A model generated the notes under the pieces. It was given only the letters and a program-made list of their open reading frames with translations, searched no databases and had not been told where the DNA came from. Positions 29,755 through 37,690 of a DNA stretch of 64,000 bases are shown in pieces. Positions within the stretch are counted from its first letter, which is position 1. The number at the start of each line of letters is the position of its first letter. The DNA lies in NCBI RefSeq assembly GCF_900142985.1, contig NZ_LT670849.1:3596001-3660000 (forward strand), written 5' to 3'. Source of the DNA: Bradyrhizobium erythrophlei (GTDB taxonomy: Bacteria; Pseudomonadota; Alphaproteobacteria; Rhizobiales; Xanthobacteraceae). A program made the translations under genes and the position numbers.

Positions 29755-30057
29755 ATGAAAAAGATTCTCCTGTGCGCGATGCTGGTCGTGGCGGCGACGC
29801 CGGCCTGGTCGCAAACCAAGCCCAAGGCGGGCCGTGCCGACCCCTGCGCGCCGATTGGCCAGACCGCCAACCGCGAGCTGGTCTACCCGATGAACTGCAA
29901 TAACCTGCCGGCGCCGCCACCGCTGCCGCCGCAGGCCGCGGTTCAGCCGGCCCCTGCCGCGGCGCCTGAGCCCGAAATCCGGCGCGGCGGCCTGTTCGGC
30001 ATGTCCTTCGACGTGGGTGGAGGAAATGGGCCAACCGCGCAGGGAAGGAGCCCATAA
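29755..30057 (+). CDS. Small exported proline-rich protein, unknown function
   Basis: This is a 100-residue protein with a clear signal peptide (MKKILLCAMLVVAATPAWS, cleavage before QTKPK). The mature part has two cysteines (DPCAP and MNCNN) that could pair, then a proline/alanine-rich stretch and a glycine-rich end. ATG 29755 follows GGTGGGA. It ends 8 bp before the OHCU decarboxylase-HIU hydrolase fusion, so it is probably co-transcribed with it. I do not recognise a family; any link to purine breakdown is positional only. Confidence 0.7.
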   Translation: MKKILLCAMLVVAATPAWSQTKPKAGRADPCAPIGQTANRELVYPMNCNNLPAPPPLPPQAAVQPAPAAAPEPEIRRGGLFGMSFDVGGGNGPTAQGRSP

Positions 30058-30065
30058 GCGGGTCG

Positions 30066-30968
30066 ATGGTGTCGGGACCCATGTTGCAGAAGCCGCTTGA
30101 GGAGCTGAACCGCTGCACGCAAAGCGACTTTGTCGCCGCGCTTGCCAATATCTTTGAGTATTCGCCCTGGGTCGCCGAGCAGGCTTTTGCCGCGCGGCCG
30201 TTTGCCGGCGTCAATGCGCTGTTTGCAGCCATGAAAACGGCGGTCGAACGCGGGAGCAAGGATCAGCGGCTCGCGCTGATCAAGTCGCATCCGGACCTCG
30301 CCAACAAGACCCAGCGTGCTGCGGGGTTGACGGCCGAATCCACCGCCGAACAGAACAGCATCGGGCTCGACCGGCTGTCGGATGCCGAATACGAGGCCTT
30401 CGAGCGCGTCAACAACGCCTACCGTGGCAAGTTCGGCTTTCCCTATATCGTCTGCGTCCGCCGTCACACCAAGGATTCGGTCCTGGCCGATTTCGAGCGC
30501 CGGTTGCCGAATGACGCCGCGACCGAGACCGCAACTTCGATTGCGGAGATCTGCCGGATCGCGGCGCTGCGGCTCGATCAGCTCGTCGCCTCGAGCGACC
30601 GTCTGGCCGTTCATGGACGGCTTTCGACCCACGTGCTCGATAACCACAACGGCAAGCCGGCGGGTGGAATTGCGGTCGAGCTCATCGAACGCTCGTTAAA
30701 GGGCGAGAGCCGCGTCGTGGCACGAGCCGTGACCAATTCGGATGGCCGCACCGACCAGCCCTTGATTGGTGGACGGCCAGTGCCGATCGGCCGCTATGAA
30801 CTCAACTTCAGCGTTGGAAGATATTTCAGGGAGCGCAACGTCCCGCTCTCCGAGCCGCCGTTCCTCGACGATATCGCTTTGCGGTTTGCGGTAAGCGAAC
30901 CGGAGGGGCATCTGCATGTGCCCCTCCTGGTCACGCCGTGGAGTTACGCGACCTATCGCGGCAGCTAG
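30066..30968 (+). CDS. Bifunctional OHCU decarboxylase / 5-hydroxyisourate hydrolase
   Basis: This 300-residue fusion would carry out the two steps after urate oxidation. The N-terminal OHCU decarboxylase domain (about 10-175) shows KSHPDLANK with the catalytic His75, and TAEQNSIGLDRL. The C-terminal transthyretin-like HIU hydrolase domain (about 183-300) begins HGRLSTHVLDNHNGKPAGG with active-site His189 and ends in the hallmark YRGS tetrapeptide at 297-300. Fusion puts the later enzyme (OHCU decarboxylase) first in the chain. Products are CO2 and (S)-allantoin. The nearby PuuD supplies its substrate. The ATG at 30066 has a weak ribosome-binding site, and a second ATG at 30081 is possible. 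Confidence 0.93.
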   Translation: MVSGPMLQKPLEELNRCTQSDFVAALANIFEYSPWVAEQAFAARPFAGVNALFAAMKTAVERGSKDQRLALIKSHPDLANKTQRAAGLTAESTAEQNSIGLDRLSDAEYEAFERVNNAYRGKFGFPYIVCVRRHTKDSVLADFERRLPNDAATETATSIAEICRIAALRLDQLVASSDRLAVHGRLSTHVLDNHNGKPAGGIAVELIERSLKGESRVVARAVTNSDGRTDQPLIGGRPVPIGRYELNFSVGRYFRERNVPLSEPPFLDDIALRFAVSEPEGHLHVPLLVTPWSYATYRGS

Positions 30969-30974
30969 CTCTTT

Positions 30975-32372
30975 CTAGACATGCTGGGCCGATGAAGCGA
31001 TCGCCGCGGCGTCGGCCTTTGCGCTCGCACTGCTGCCGAACCCGTTGAAGAATGCGTTCAGGATCACCGCCGTCACGGCGCAGAGCAGGATGCCTGATTC
31101 CAGCAGCGGCTGAAGATCGCGCGGCAGGTTGTGGAAGAAGCCGGGCGCCGCGAGCGGAATCAGGCCGAAGCCGACCGAGATCGCGACCACGAACAGGTTG
31201 AAGCGGTTGTTCCTGAAGTCGACGGATGTGAGGATTCTCGCACCGGTCGCAGCCACCATGCCGAACATCACAAGGCCCGCGCCGCCGAGCACGACCAGCG
31301 GCACCGCTTCGACCAGTGCGGCCAGCTTCGGCACCAGTCCGAGCAGCAGCATGATCGCGCCGCCGGTGATCGTGACCCAGCGCGAGCGCACGCCGGTGAC
31401 GCTGACGAGGCCGACATTCTGCGAGAACGACGTGTAGGGGAAGGTGTTGAAGATGCCGCCGATCAACGTGCCGACGCCGTCGGCGCGCAGGCCGCGCGAC
31501 AGCGCATCGCGGTCGACGGTCTTGCCGGTCATTTCGCCGAGCGCGAGGAACATGCCGAGCGATTCGATCATCACCACGATCATCACGACGCACATGGTGA
31601 CGATCGGTACGAGATGGAATTGCGGAATGCCGAAGCGGAAGGGGATGACGATGTCACCCCACGGCGCGGCCACAATTTTCTCGAAATGCATCACGCCAAG
31701 CACGCTGGCCAGGATCGCGCCGGCGATGATGCCGAGCAGCACCGAAACATTGGCGACAAAACCCGAGCCCCACCTGATCAGCCCGAGGATGACGAGCAGC
31801 ACGAAGGCAGAGATACCGAGGCCTTGCAACTGGCCGTAGGCCGGATTGGGAAAGGCGCCTGGAACGCCGTCCACCACCTTGGTCAGGGTCGGCAGGCCGC
31901 CACCAGCCCAGTTGATGCCGACCCGCATCAACGAAATGCCGATCACCATGATGATGGTGCCGGTGACGACGGGCGGAAACAGCGGCAGCAGGCGGCTGAT
32001 GAAAGGCGCGGCAACGATGCCGAAGATCCCCGCAGCGATGACGGAGCCGTAGATGCCGAGCAACCCGATGTCGGGAGAGGCCGCCATCGACAGCATCGGG
32101 CCGACGGAGGCAAAGGTCACGCCCATCATCACGGGCAGCCGGATACCGACTGACGGAAATCCGATGCACTGCACCAGCGTGGCGAGGCCGCAGGCGAACA
32201 GGTCGGCGCTGATCAGAAAGGCCACGTCCTCGGGCGACAGTTTCAGCGCGCGGCCGATAATCAGGGGAACGGCGACCGCACCGGCATACATCACCAGCAC
32301 ATGTTGCAGCCCGAGCGCCAACAGGCGCGGGACCGGCAGGACCTCGTCGACGGGATGAACTTCGGTGCTCAT
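30975..32372 (-). CDS. Nucleobase:cation symporter-2 family permease (xanthine/urate type)
   Basis: This 465-residue inner-membrane permease of the NCS2/NAT family has about 12-14 hydrophobic segments. The LALGLQHVLVMYAGAVAVPL segment with its conserved QH and the later MIESLGMFLALGEMTGK and NTFPYTSFSQNVGLVSVTGV motif are typical of xanthine/urate transporters (PucJK, UapA, XanQ group). The ATG at 32372 gives a family-length product; a longer frame starts at 32504 in non-coding sequence. It converges on the HIU hydrolase fusion and is followed upstream by the xanthine dehydrogenase gene on the same strand. Xanthine and urate are the likely substrates. Confidence 0.92.
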   Translation of the reverse strand: MSTEVHPVDEVLPVPRLLALGLQHVLVMYAGAVAVPLIIGRALKLSPEDVAFLISADLFACGLATLVQCIGFPSVGIRLPVMMGVTFASVGPMLSMAASPDIGLLGIYGSVIAAGIFGIVAAPFISRLLPLFPPVVTGTIIMVIGISLMRVGINWAGGGLPTLTKVVDGVPGAFPNPAYGQLQGLGISAFVLLVILGLIRWGSGFVANVSVLLGIIAGAILASVLGVMHFEKIVAAPWGDIVIPFRFGIPQFHLVPIVTMCVVMIVVMIESLGMFLALGEMTGKTVDRDALSRGLRADGVGTLIGGIFNTFPYTSFSQNVGLVSVTGVRSRWVTITGGAIMLLLGLVPKLAALVEAVPLVVLGGAGLVMFGMVAATGARILTSVDFRNNRFNLFVVAISVGFGLIPLAAPGFFHNLPRDLQPLLESGILLCAVTAVILNAFFNGFGSSASAKADAAAIASSAQHV

Positions 32373-32424
32373 GGCAAAACCCCCAACTGCGCAAAAAAGG
32401 CGCGTTGTCACAGCTTTGCAGCAA

Positions 32425-32440
32425 TTCAAGCCCTGTGCCA
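32425..32440 (-). promoter_or_regulatory. Weak sigma-54-like promoter upstream of the nucleobase permease
   Basis: On the minus strand TGGCAC-AGGGC-TTGAA has a perfect -24 box and correct spacing, but the -12 box reads TTGA where TTGC is expected. It is 53 bp before the start at 32372. The mismatch is at a highly conserved base, so activity is uncertain. Confidence 0.35.
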
Positions 32441-32500
32441 GATGCCTCTCTCGCGCTGCCGCAGAGAAAGCTGCCACAGAGAAACATGTCTGCCTGTTGC

Positions 32501-35224
32501 TCAACTCCCGAACTTTTCCTTCAGCGCCGGAAACAGCCGGTCGGGCTTGAACGGGGTCGACGTAAAGCGGATACCGGTGGCGTTGGCGATGGCGTTGCTC
32601 ATCGCCGGCGCCACGGGATTATACGGGCTTTCACTCATCGACTTGGCGCCCATCGGCCCGATCGTATCGTAGGTGTCGGCGAAGTAGACCTCGGTGCGCG
32701 GCACGTCGGCGAACGAAGGCAGGTGGTAGTCGCGGAAGCGCGGATTGACGATGCGGCCGTCGCCGTCCATCACCATTTCCTCGTAGAGCGCGGCGCCGAG
32801 CGATTGCGCGACACCGCCTTCGACCTGGCCGCGGCATTGCATCGGATTGGCGACGCGGCCGGCATCGGCCGCCTGCACGCTCTTGAGAATCTTCAGTTTG
32901 CCGCTGCCTTTGTTGATGGCCACCCGAAAGCCCTGCACATTGAAGGCGACCGAGCGCGGCGTGCCGGCGGAGTTGCCATGCGCAGTGAGCGTCTTGCCTT
33001 GCGATCGCGCGGCGGTTGCGATCGCCGCGAACGGAAGCCGCTTGCCGTCGCAGACAAGGTGATCCCGTTCGAGCACGCCGGTCGCAGCATCCGCGCCCAT
33101 GGCCTGCGCGGCAAAGGCCTTGATTTCGGTGGCGAGATTTTCCGCGGCCATTCTTGTGGCCATCCCCGCGACAAAGGTGCCGGACGAGCCGTAAGCGCCG
33201 GTGTCGTGGCCGCCATTGGCGGTGTCGGATTGTCTGAGGCGGATCTGGTCGACGGTGGTGGCGAGCGCGGTCGCCGCGATCTGGCGGTGCACGGTCGCGG
33301 TGCCGTTGCCGAATTCGGCGGTGCCGACCGTGAGGTCGAATCCGCCGTCGTCGCGCAGCGAGACAAAACTGTCCGAGATATGGCCGGCGGGCGGTATGGT
33401 GTCGATCATGGTAAGCGCGATACCGTCGCCGATCAGCCATTCGTCGGACAGTTGCGGCCGAGGCGCCTCGGCCTTCATCGCGCGTTCGACCAGGTCGAGG
33501 CACTGGTCGAGCCCGTAAGAGCCATACGTCACGTCGTGATATTCGGATCCCGGCGGTGCCAGCATCGGATCGCCGGGCTTCACGATATTGCGGCGGCGCA
33601 TCTCGAACGGGCTGATGCCAAGTTGTCTGGCGAGCTCATCGATGGCGGACTCCACGGCGAGCTGCGTCTGCGGCAGGCCATAGCCGCGAAAGGCGCCCGC
33701 CGGCACCGTGTTGGTATAGGCGGCGATGCCATCGACCTTCTTGTTCGGGCAATTATAGACGCTGATGCACTCGGCGACGGAGTGAAACAGAACCGGACCT
33801 GCGTGATTGCCGTAAGCGCCGGTGTTGGAGAGCACGTCGAGCTGCAAAGCCGTCAGCTTGCCGTTCTTGTCGGCGCCGGCCCTGATCGTGGCGCGCATCG
33901 GGTGACGCGTCGACGTCGCGATAAACTGTTCCTCGCGCGTCAGTTCGAGCTTGACGGCGCGGCCGGTTTTTAGCGCGGCAAGCGCCAGAATATCCTCGAC
34001 GAACATCTCCTGCTTGCCGCCGAAGCCGCCGCCGACACGCTTGCAGAGAACGCGCACTTTATCCGGAGGCAGATCGAACAGACCGGCCAGTCCTCGCCGC
34101 GTCAGGAACGGCACCTGCGTCGAGGAGCGAACGGTGAGAACGCCGTCGTCGTCGACATAGGCAAGCCCCCCATGGGTTTCCAGCGCGGCGTGCTGCACGC
34201 GTTGTGTCTGGAACGTGCCCTCATAGGTGACGGCGGAGCTGGCCAGCGCCGCGGCAACGTCGCCGAACTCGCCATGGATCTCGGCGGCGATGTTGCGGGC
34301 GGAATTGGCGACGCGATGCTCGCTGGTCTTGCCGGGATGAATCGCCGGTGCGCCTTCGGAGATCGCTTTGGCCGGGTCGACCACGTGCGGCAATATCTCG
34401 TAACTCACCTTGAGGCGGCGGCAGCCTTCTTCGGCCGCGCCTTCGCTTGTCGCCACCACAGCCGCAACCTTCTGCCCGATGAAACGTACGACATCGTCGA
34501 GCACGCGCGTGTCTTCGGGGTCCATCCAGTCATGCTCGTGGCGCGCGGTCGAGAACAGCGTTTTCGGCGCGTCCTCGTGGGTGAGGACCGCATGCACGCC
34601 CGGCACCGCGAGCGCGGCGGTCTTGTCGATTGCGACGATTTTCGCGTGCGGATGTGGCGAGCGAAGCATCTTGATGTGGAGCAGGTCCTCGATCTCGGTG
34701 TCGAACGTATAGCGTTCGGCGCCGCTCACCACCTGCGGTCCGGCGGGCGCGGGCAGGCTGCGGCCGAAGGCATCGCCGGCGGCGGCATCCTCGATGTTGT
34801 GCTTGCCGTTGAGCGCGTCCTCGATCGAACGATAGCCGGTGCAGCGGCAGATATTGCCCTTCAGCGCCGCGCCGAGGTCGCGCTGCTGGGCCTGGTTCAG
34901 GGAAGCGCAAGTGAGGATCATGCCGGCGGTGCAGAAGCCGCATTGAAAGCCCTGCGCATCCAGAAACGCCTGTTGCATCGGATGAAGGGCAGCCTCGCTC
35001 GCAAAACCCTCGATGGTCGTGACCGCATGACCCTCGGCGCGAAACGCGGGAATCAGGCAGCTGTGCACCGGTTCGTTGTCGAGCAGCACGGTGCAGGCGC
35101 CGCAGTCGCCGGCATCGCAGCCTTTCTTAACGCCGAAATGGCCGAGCTCGCGCAGGAACGTGCGCAGGCATTGCCCGGCGCGGGGCTGTTGTTCGAAACT
35201 CTTGCCGTTGACCTCGAAGCTCAT
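32501..35224 (-). CDS. Xanthine dehydrogenase, fused 2Fe-2S and molybdopterin-binding chain
   Basis: This 907-residue chain joins the iron-sulfur and molybdenum domains of a xanthine dehydrogenase-family hydroxylase. Residues 1-160 hold two [2Fe-2S] clusters: Cys36, Cys41, Cys44 and Cys56 for the plant-type cluster and Cys95, Cys98, Cys126 and Cys128 for the second. From about 165 the Mo-binding domain begins (ERYTFDTEIEDLLHIKMLRS), with QTQRVQHAALETHGGLAYVD and, near the end, KSMSESPYNP, where Glu865 is in the position of the catalytic base. There is no FAD domain; the overlapping upstream gene provides it. Substrate is inferred as hypoxanthine/xanthine from the purine neighbourhood; nicotinate or related aldehyde oxidases share this architecture. 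Confidence 0.9.
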   Translation of the reverse strand: MSFEVNGKSFEQQPRAGQCLRTFLRELGHFGVKKGCDAGDCGACTVLLDNEPVHSCLIPAFRAEGHAVTTIEGFASEAALHPMQQAFLDAQGFQCGFCTAGMILTCASLNQAQQRDLGAALKGNICRCTGYRSIEDALNGKHNIEDAAAGDAFGRSLPAPAGPQVVSGAERYTFDTEIEDLLHIKMLRSPHPHAKIVAIDKTAALAVPGVHAVLTHEDAPKTLFSTARHEHDWMDPEDTRVLDDVVRFIGQKVAAVVATSEGAAEEGCRRLKVSYEILPHVVDPAKAISEGAPAIHPGKTSEHRVANSARNIAAEIHGEFGDVAAALASSAVTYEGTFQTQRVQHAALETHGGLAYVDDDGVLTVRSSTQVPFLTRRGLAGLFDLPPDKVRVLCKRVGGGFGGKQEMFVEDILALAALKTGRAVKLELTREEQFIATSTRHPMRATIRAGADKNGKLTALQLDVLSNTGAYGNHAGPVLFHSVAECISVYNCPNKKVDGIAAYTNTVPAGAFRGYGLPQTQLAVESAIDELARQLGISPFEMRRRNIVKPGDPMLAPPGSEYHDVTYGSYGLDQCLDLVERAMKAEAPRPQLSDEWLIGDGIALTMIDTIPPAGHISDSFVSLRDDGGFDLTVGTAEFGNGTATVHRQIAATALATTVDQIRLRQSDTANGGHDTGAYGSSGTFVAGMATRMAAENLATEIKAFAAQAMGADAATGVLERDHLVCDGKRLPFAAIATAARSQGKTLTAHGNSAGTPRSVAFNVQGFRVAINKGSGKLKILKSVQAADAGRVANPMQCRGQVEGGVAQSLGAALYEEMVMDGDGRIVNPRFRDYHLPSFADVPRTEVYFADTYDTIGPMGAKSMSESPYNPVAPAMSNAIANATGIRFTSTPFKPDRLFPALKEKFGS

Positions 35225-36033
35225 GAAAGCTCGTCGCGGATTTCGGCAGCCAGCCGCAGCGTCATGTGCTTGCGCCAGAACGGCTTGCCGTGAACGTCGT
35301 CGTGGTAAAGGTTCTCGGGGATGGCTTGCACGATTGCATCGCGCAGTTCGGCGGCGCCGGGCAATTGGTTGAAGGCCAGCCGGAGCGGCCGCTTGGTCGA
35401 GGCGGTCACCGTCAGGGCAAAGGCTCCGTCATGGGCGATGCTGCCGATCACGAGCGCGGCCGAACGTCCGACAGGCGTCAACGAAATCTGGCGGAAGGCC
35501 GAGCGGCGCTTCAAGGCGGCGAGCGGAATGTCGATTCCGCGCAACAGCTCGCCGGGCTTGAGCACGTTGGCGTTGTTGCCGGTGACGAAATCGGAAACCG
35601 CAATCTTTCGCTCGCCGCCGTCCGCTTGCCAGATGGTGCAGACGCCATCGAGCGCTGAGGTCAGCGAGATCATCGGCCCGGCGGGCAGCGACATGCAGAC
35701 GTTGCCGCCGACGGTCGCGGTCTTCCAGATCTTGAAGGAGGCGAGAAAGGCGCGGCAGCATTGATTGATCAGCGGCGCGGCAAGCCAGTCCGGCGGGCAG
35801 GCGATCGCGTCGAGTTCGGCGACCGTGCAGGTCGCCGCGATCGACAGCCCGTTCGCATCGATCGTCAATGCTGGCCATCCGAGTGCGGCGAGGTCGATCA
35901 GGCGATTGAGATGCGTCTGCGGTTCCGAGAACAGCCACGTGCCGCCCGCGAGCCAGGCATCGCCTGCTGTCCAAACGGGCAGTTCGGAACGCGCTTTCGG
36001 GCGCGTCACCGCCCTGATCGTATTCAGGTCCAT
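35221..36033 (-). CDS. Xanthine dehydrogenase FAD-binding subunit
   Basis: This 270-residue protein is the FAD-binding (CoxM/XdhB-type) subunit that passes electrons from the iron-sulfur clusters to NAD. It has the FAD-binding segments AGGTWLFSEPQTHLNRLIDL and TATVGGNVCMSLPAGPMISL, and a CO-dehydrogenase-flavoprotein C-terminal domain. The stop overlaps the next gene's ATG by 4 bp, so the two subunits are translationally coupled. The ATG at 36033 is downstream of a good sigma-54 promoter match at 36081-36100. Confidence 0.9.
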   Translation of the reverse strand: MDLNTIRAVTRPKARSELPVWTAGDAWLAGGTWLFSEPQTHLNRLIDLAALGWPALTIDANGLSIAATCTVAELDAIACPPDWLAAPLINQCCRAFLASFKIWKTATVGGNVCMSLPAGPMISLTSALDGVCTIWQADGGERKIAVSDFVTGNNANVLKPGELLRGIDIPLAALKRRSAFRQISLTPVGRSAALVIGSIAHDGAFALTVTASTKRPLRLAFNQLPGAAELRDAIVQAIPENLYHDDVHGKPFWRKHMTLRLAAEIRDELS

Positions 36034-36080
36034 GCCTAGAGCAACACTTTCAACACCAGCATTCTTTCTGTAACAGTCCT

Positions 36081-36100
36081 TGCAAAACCAGAGCCAATTG
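36081..36100 (-). promoter_or_regulatory. Sigma-54 (-24/-12) promoter for the xanthine dehydrogenase operon
   Basis: On the minus strand the sequence reads TTGGCTCTGGTTTTGCA, matching TTGGCACG-N4-TTGCW: GG (36095-36094), ten bases, GC (36083-36082). Transcription would start near 36070, about 37 bp before the ATG at 36033. It faces away from another match at 36111. Confidence 0.65.
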
Positions 36101-36110
36101 GGCGGCCCGC

Positions 36111-36127
36111 TTGGTCCTAGAATTGCA
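36111..36127 (+). promoter_or_regulatory. Sigma-54-like promoter for the amidohydrolase gene
   Basis: TTGGTCCTAGAATTGCA has GG (36113-36114), ten bases, then GC (36125-36126), with a full TTGCA -12 box and a partial -24 box. Transcription would start near 36138, about 22 bp before the ATG at 36160. It is back to back with the minus-strand match, giving a divergent pair. Confidence 0.5.
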
Positions 36128-36159
36128 AGAATAACGGGTTAAAGAGGAAGGCGTTAACG

Positions 36160-37500
36160 ATGGCGCAAGCGATCTGGATCAAGGACCCCTTGGGCGTTCT
36201 GGCGGAGGGGGCGACCCGCGGCATTGTCGTGCGGAAGGGGCGGATCGTCGAACTGGTCCCGGCCGGTGCGACGCCGGCCGAGGACGCCGCGGTGTTCGAC
36301 GCCTCGGCGCATGTGGTCATCCCGGGGCTGATCAACACCCACCATCATTTTTACCAGACGCTGACCCGGGCGGTGCCCGCGGCGATGGACCGCGAACTGT
36401 TCCCGTGGCTACAGGCGCTCTATCCGATCTGGGCTGGATTGACGCCCGAGGCGCTTGAACTCGGGGTTACCGTGGCGATGTCGGAGCTGATGCTGTCCGG
36501 CTGCACCACCACGACCGATCACCACTACGTCTTTCCGGCCGGACTTGAGCAATCCGTCGATATCGAGGTCGCGGTCGCGCGCCGGCTCGGCCTGCGCGTG
36601 CTGTTGACCCGCGGTTCGATGAATCTGTCGCAGCGCGACGGCGGTCTGCCGCCCGACAGTGTGGTGCAGGACGAAGATACGATTCTCGCCGACAGCGAAC
36701 GTGTGGTCGCCAAATATCACCAGCGCGGCGAAGGCGCGATGGTCCAGATCGCGCTCGCGCCCTGTTCGCCGTTTTCAGTGACGACCTCGCTGATGAAGAA
36801 GACCGCCGAACTCGCCGAAAAACTCGACGTGCGCATGCACACGCATTTGGCCGAGACCGAGGACGAAAACCGCTTCTGCGAAAAGCTCTACAACTGCCGG
36901 CCGCTCGATTATCTTGAAGATTGCGGCTGGCTCAATTCGCGAACCTGGCTCGCGCACGGCATTCACTTCAACGCCTCGGAGATGAAGCGGCTCGGCAAAG
37001 CCGGGACCACGATCAGCCATTGTGCCTGCAGCAACCAGATTCTGGCTTCCGGCGGCTGTCCGGTCTGCGAGATGGAAGAGGCCGGCGTCGGCATCGGGCT
37101 CGGCGTCGACGGCTCGGCGTCGAACGATGAATCCAACCTGATGCAGGAGGTCCGCGCCGCGTTTCTGTTGCAGCGCGCGCGCTATGGCGTCAGCAAGGTG
37201 AGCCACAAGGACGCGTTGCGCTGGGCGACAAAGGGATCGGCAGCCTGCGTCGGCCGTCCCGAACTTGGTGAAATCGCCGTCGGCAACGCCGCCGACCTCG
37301 CGCTGTTCAAGCTCGACGAGCTGCGCTTTTCCGGTCATGGCGATCCGCTTGCCGCGCTCGTGATCTGCGGCGCGCATCGCGCCGACCGGGTGATGGTTGC
37401 GGGGAAGTGGACGGTCGTCGACGGAGCCATTCCCGGCCTTGATGTCGCCAACCTGATCCGCCGCCACAGCGCCGCCGCGCGCAAGCTTCAGGCGGGGTAG
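36160..37500 (+). CDS. 8-oxoguanine deaminase-like amidohydrolase (AtzB/TrzN-related)
   Basis: This 446-residue metal-dependent hydrolase has the amidohydrolase TIM-barrel motifs: INTHHHFYQTL with metal ligands His61 and His63, HTHLAETEDEN, the SHCACSN strand and GLGVDGSASNDESNL carrying the metal-binding Asp. The sequence fits the 8-oxoguanine deaminase / hydroxydechloroatrazine ethylaminohydrolase subgroup. In this purine setting the likely reaction is deamination of 8-oxoguanine (or guanine) to urate (or xanthine). It is divergent from xanthine dehydrogenase with sigma-54-like promoters between, and AAGAGGAAGG precedes the ATG. An s-triazine hydrolase role cannot be excluded, given the biuret-hydrolase-like gene at 46592. 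Confidence 0.82.
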   Translation: MAQAIWIKDPLGVLAEGATRGIVVRKGRIVELVPAGATPAEDAAVFDASAHVVIPGLINTHHHFYQTLTRAVPAAMDRELFPWLQALYPIWAGLTPEALELGVTVAMSELMLSGCTTTTDHHYVFPAGLEQSVDIEVAVARRLGLRVLLTRGSMNLSQRDGGLPPDSVVQDEDTILADSERVVAKYHQRGEGAMVQIALAPCSPFSVTTSLMKKTAELAEKLDVRMHTHLAETEDENRFCEKLYNCRPLDYLEDCGWLNSRTWLAHGIHFNASEMKRLGKAGTTISHCACSNQILASGGCPVCEMEEAGVGIGLGVDGSASNDESNLMQEVRAAFLLQRARYGVSKVSHKDALRWATKGSAACVGRPELGEIAVGNAADLALFKLDELRFSGHGDPLAALVICGAHRADRVMVAGKWTVVDGAIPGLDVANLIRRHSAAARKLQAG

Positions 37501-37518
37501 AATCGTTCGATGTTCTTT

Positions 37519-37614
37519 CCTCATGGTGAGGAGGCGCTCTTGCGCCGTCTCGAACCATGATGTCCGCAGCCCATCCTTCGAGACGCGGCTAAGCAGCCGT
37601 TCCTCAGGATGAGG
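37519..37614. repeat. Palindromic intergenic repeat (CCTCATGGTGAGG/CCTCAGGATGAGG)
   Basis: TCCTCATGGTGAGGAGGCGC and CGTCTCGAACCATGATG pair with CATCCTTCGAGACGCGGC and GCCGTTCCTCAGGATGAGG. This repeat type is widespread between genes in Bradyrhizobium-like genomes. It lies between two convergent transcripts, just before a terminator hairpin. Confidence 0.8.
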
Positions 37615-37630
37615 CGTTGCGCGGAGATGC

Positions 37631-37661
37631 AAAGAAAAAAGGCCGGGCGTTGCCGCCCGGT
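37631..37661 (-). terminator. Rho-independent terminator of the first BMP transporter operon
   Basis: On the minus strand CCGGGCG-GCAA-CGCCCGG (37660-37643) is followed by CC and then TTTTTTCTTT. It lies 30 bp past the stop at 37691. Confidence 0.85.
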
Positions 37662-37690
37662 CTTTCCGCCGCCGCGATGCCTTCTCGGGC

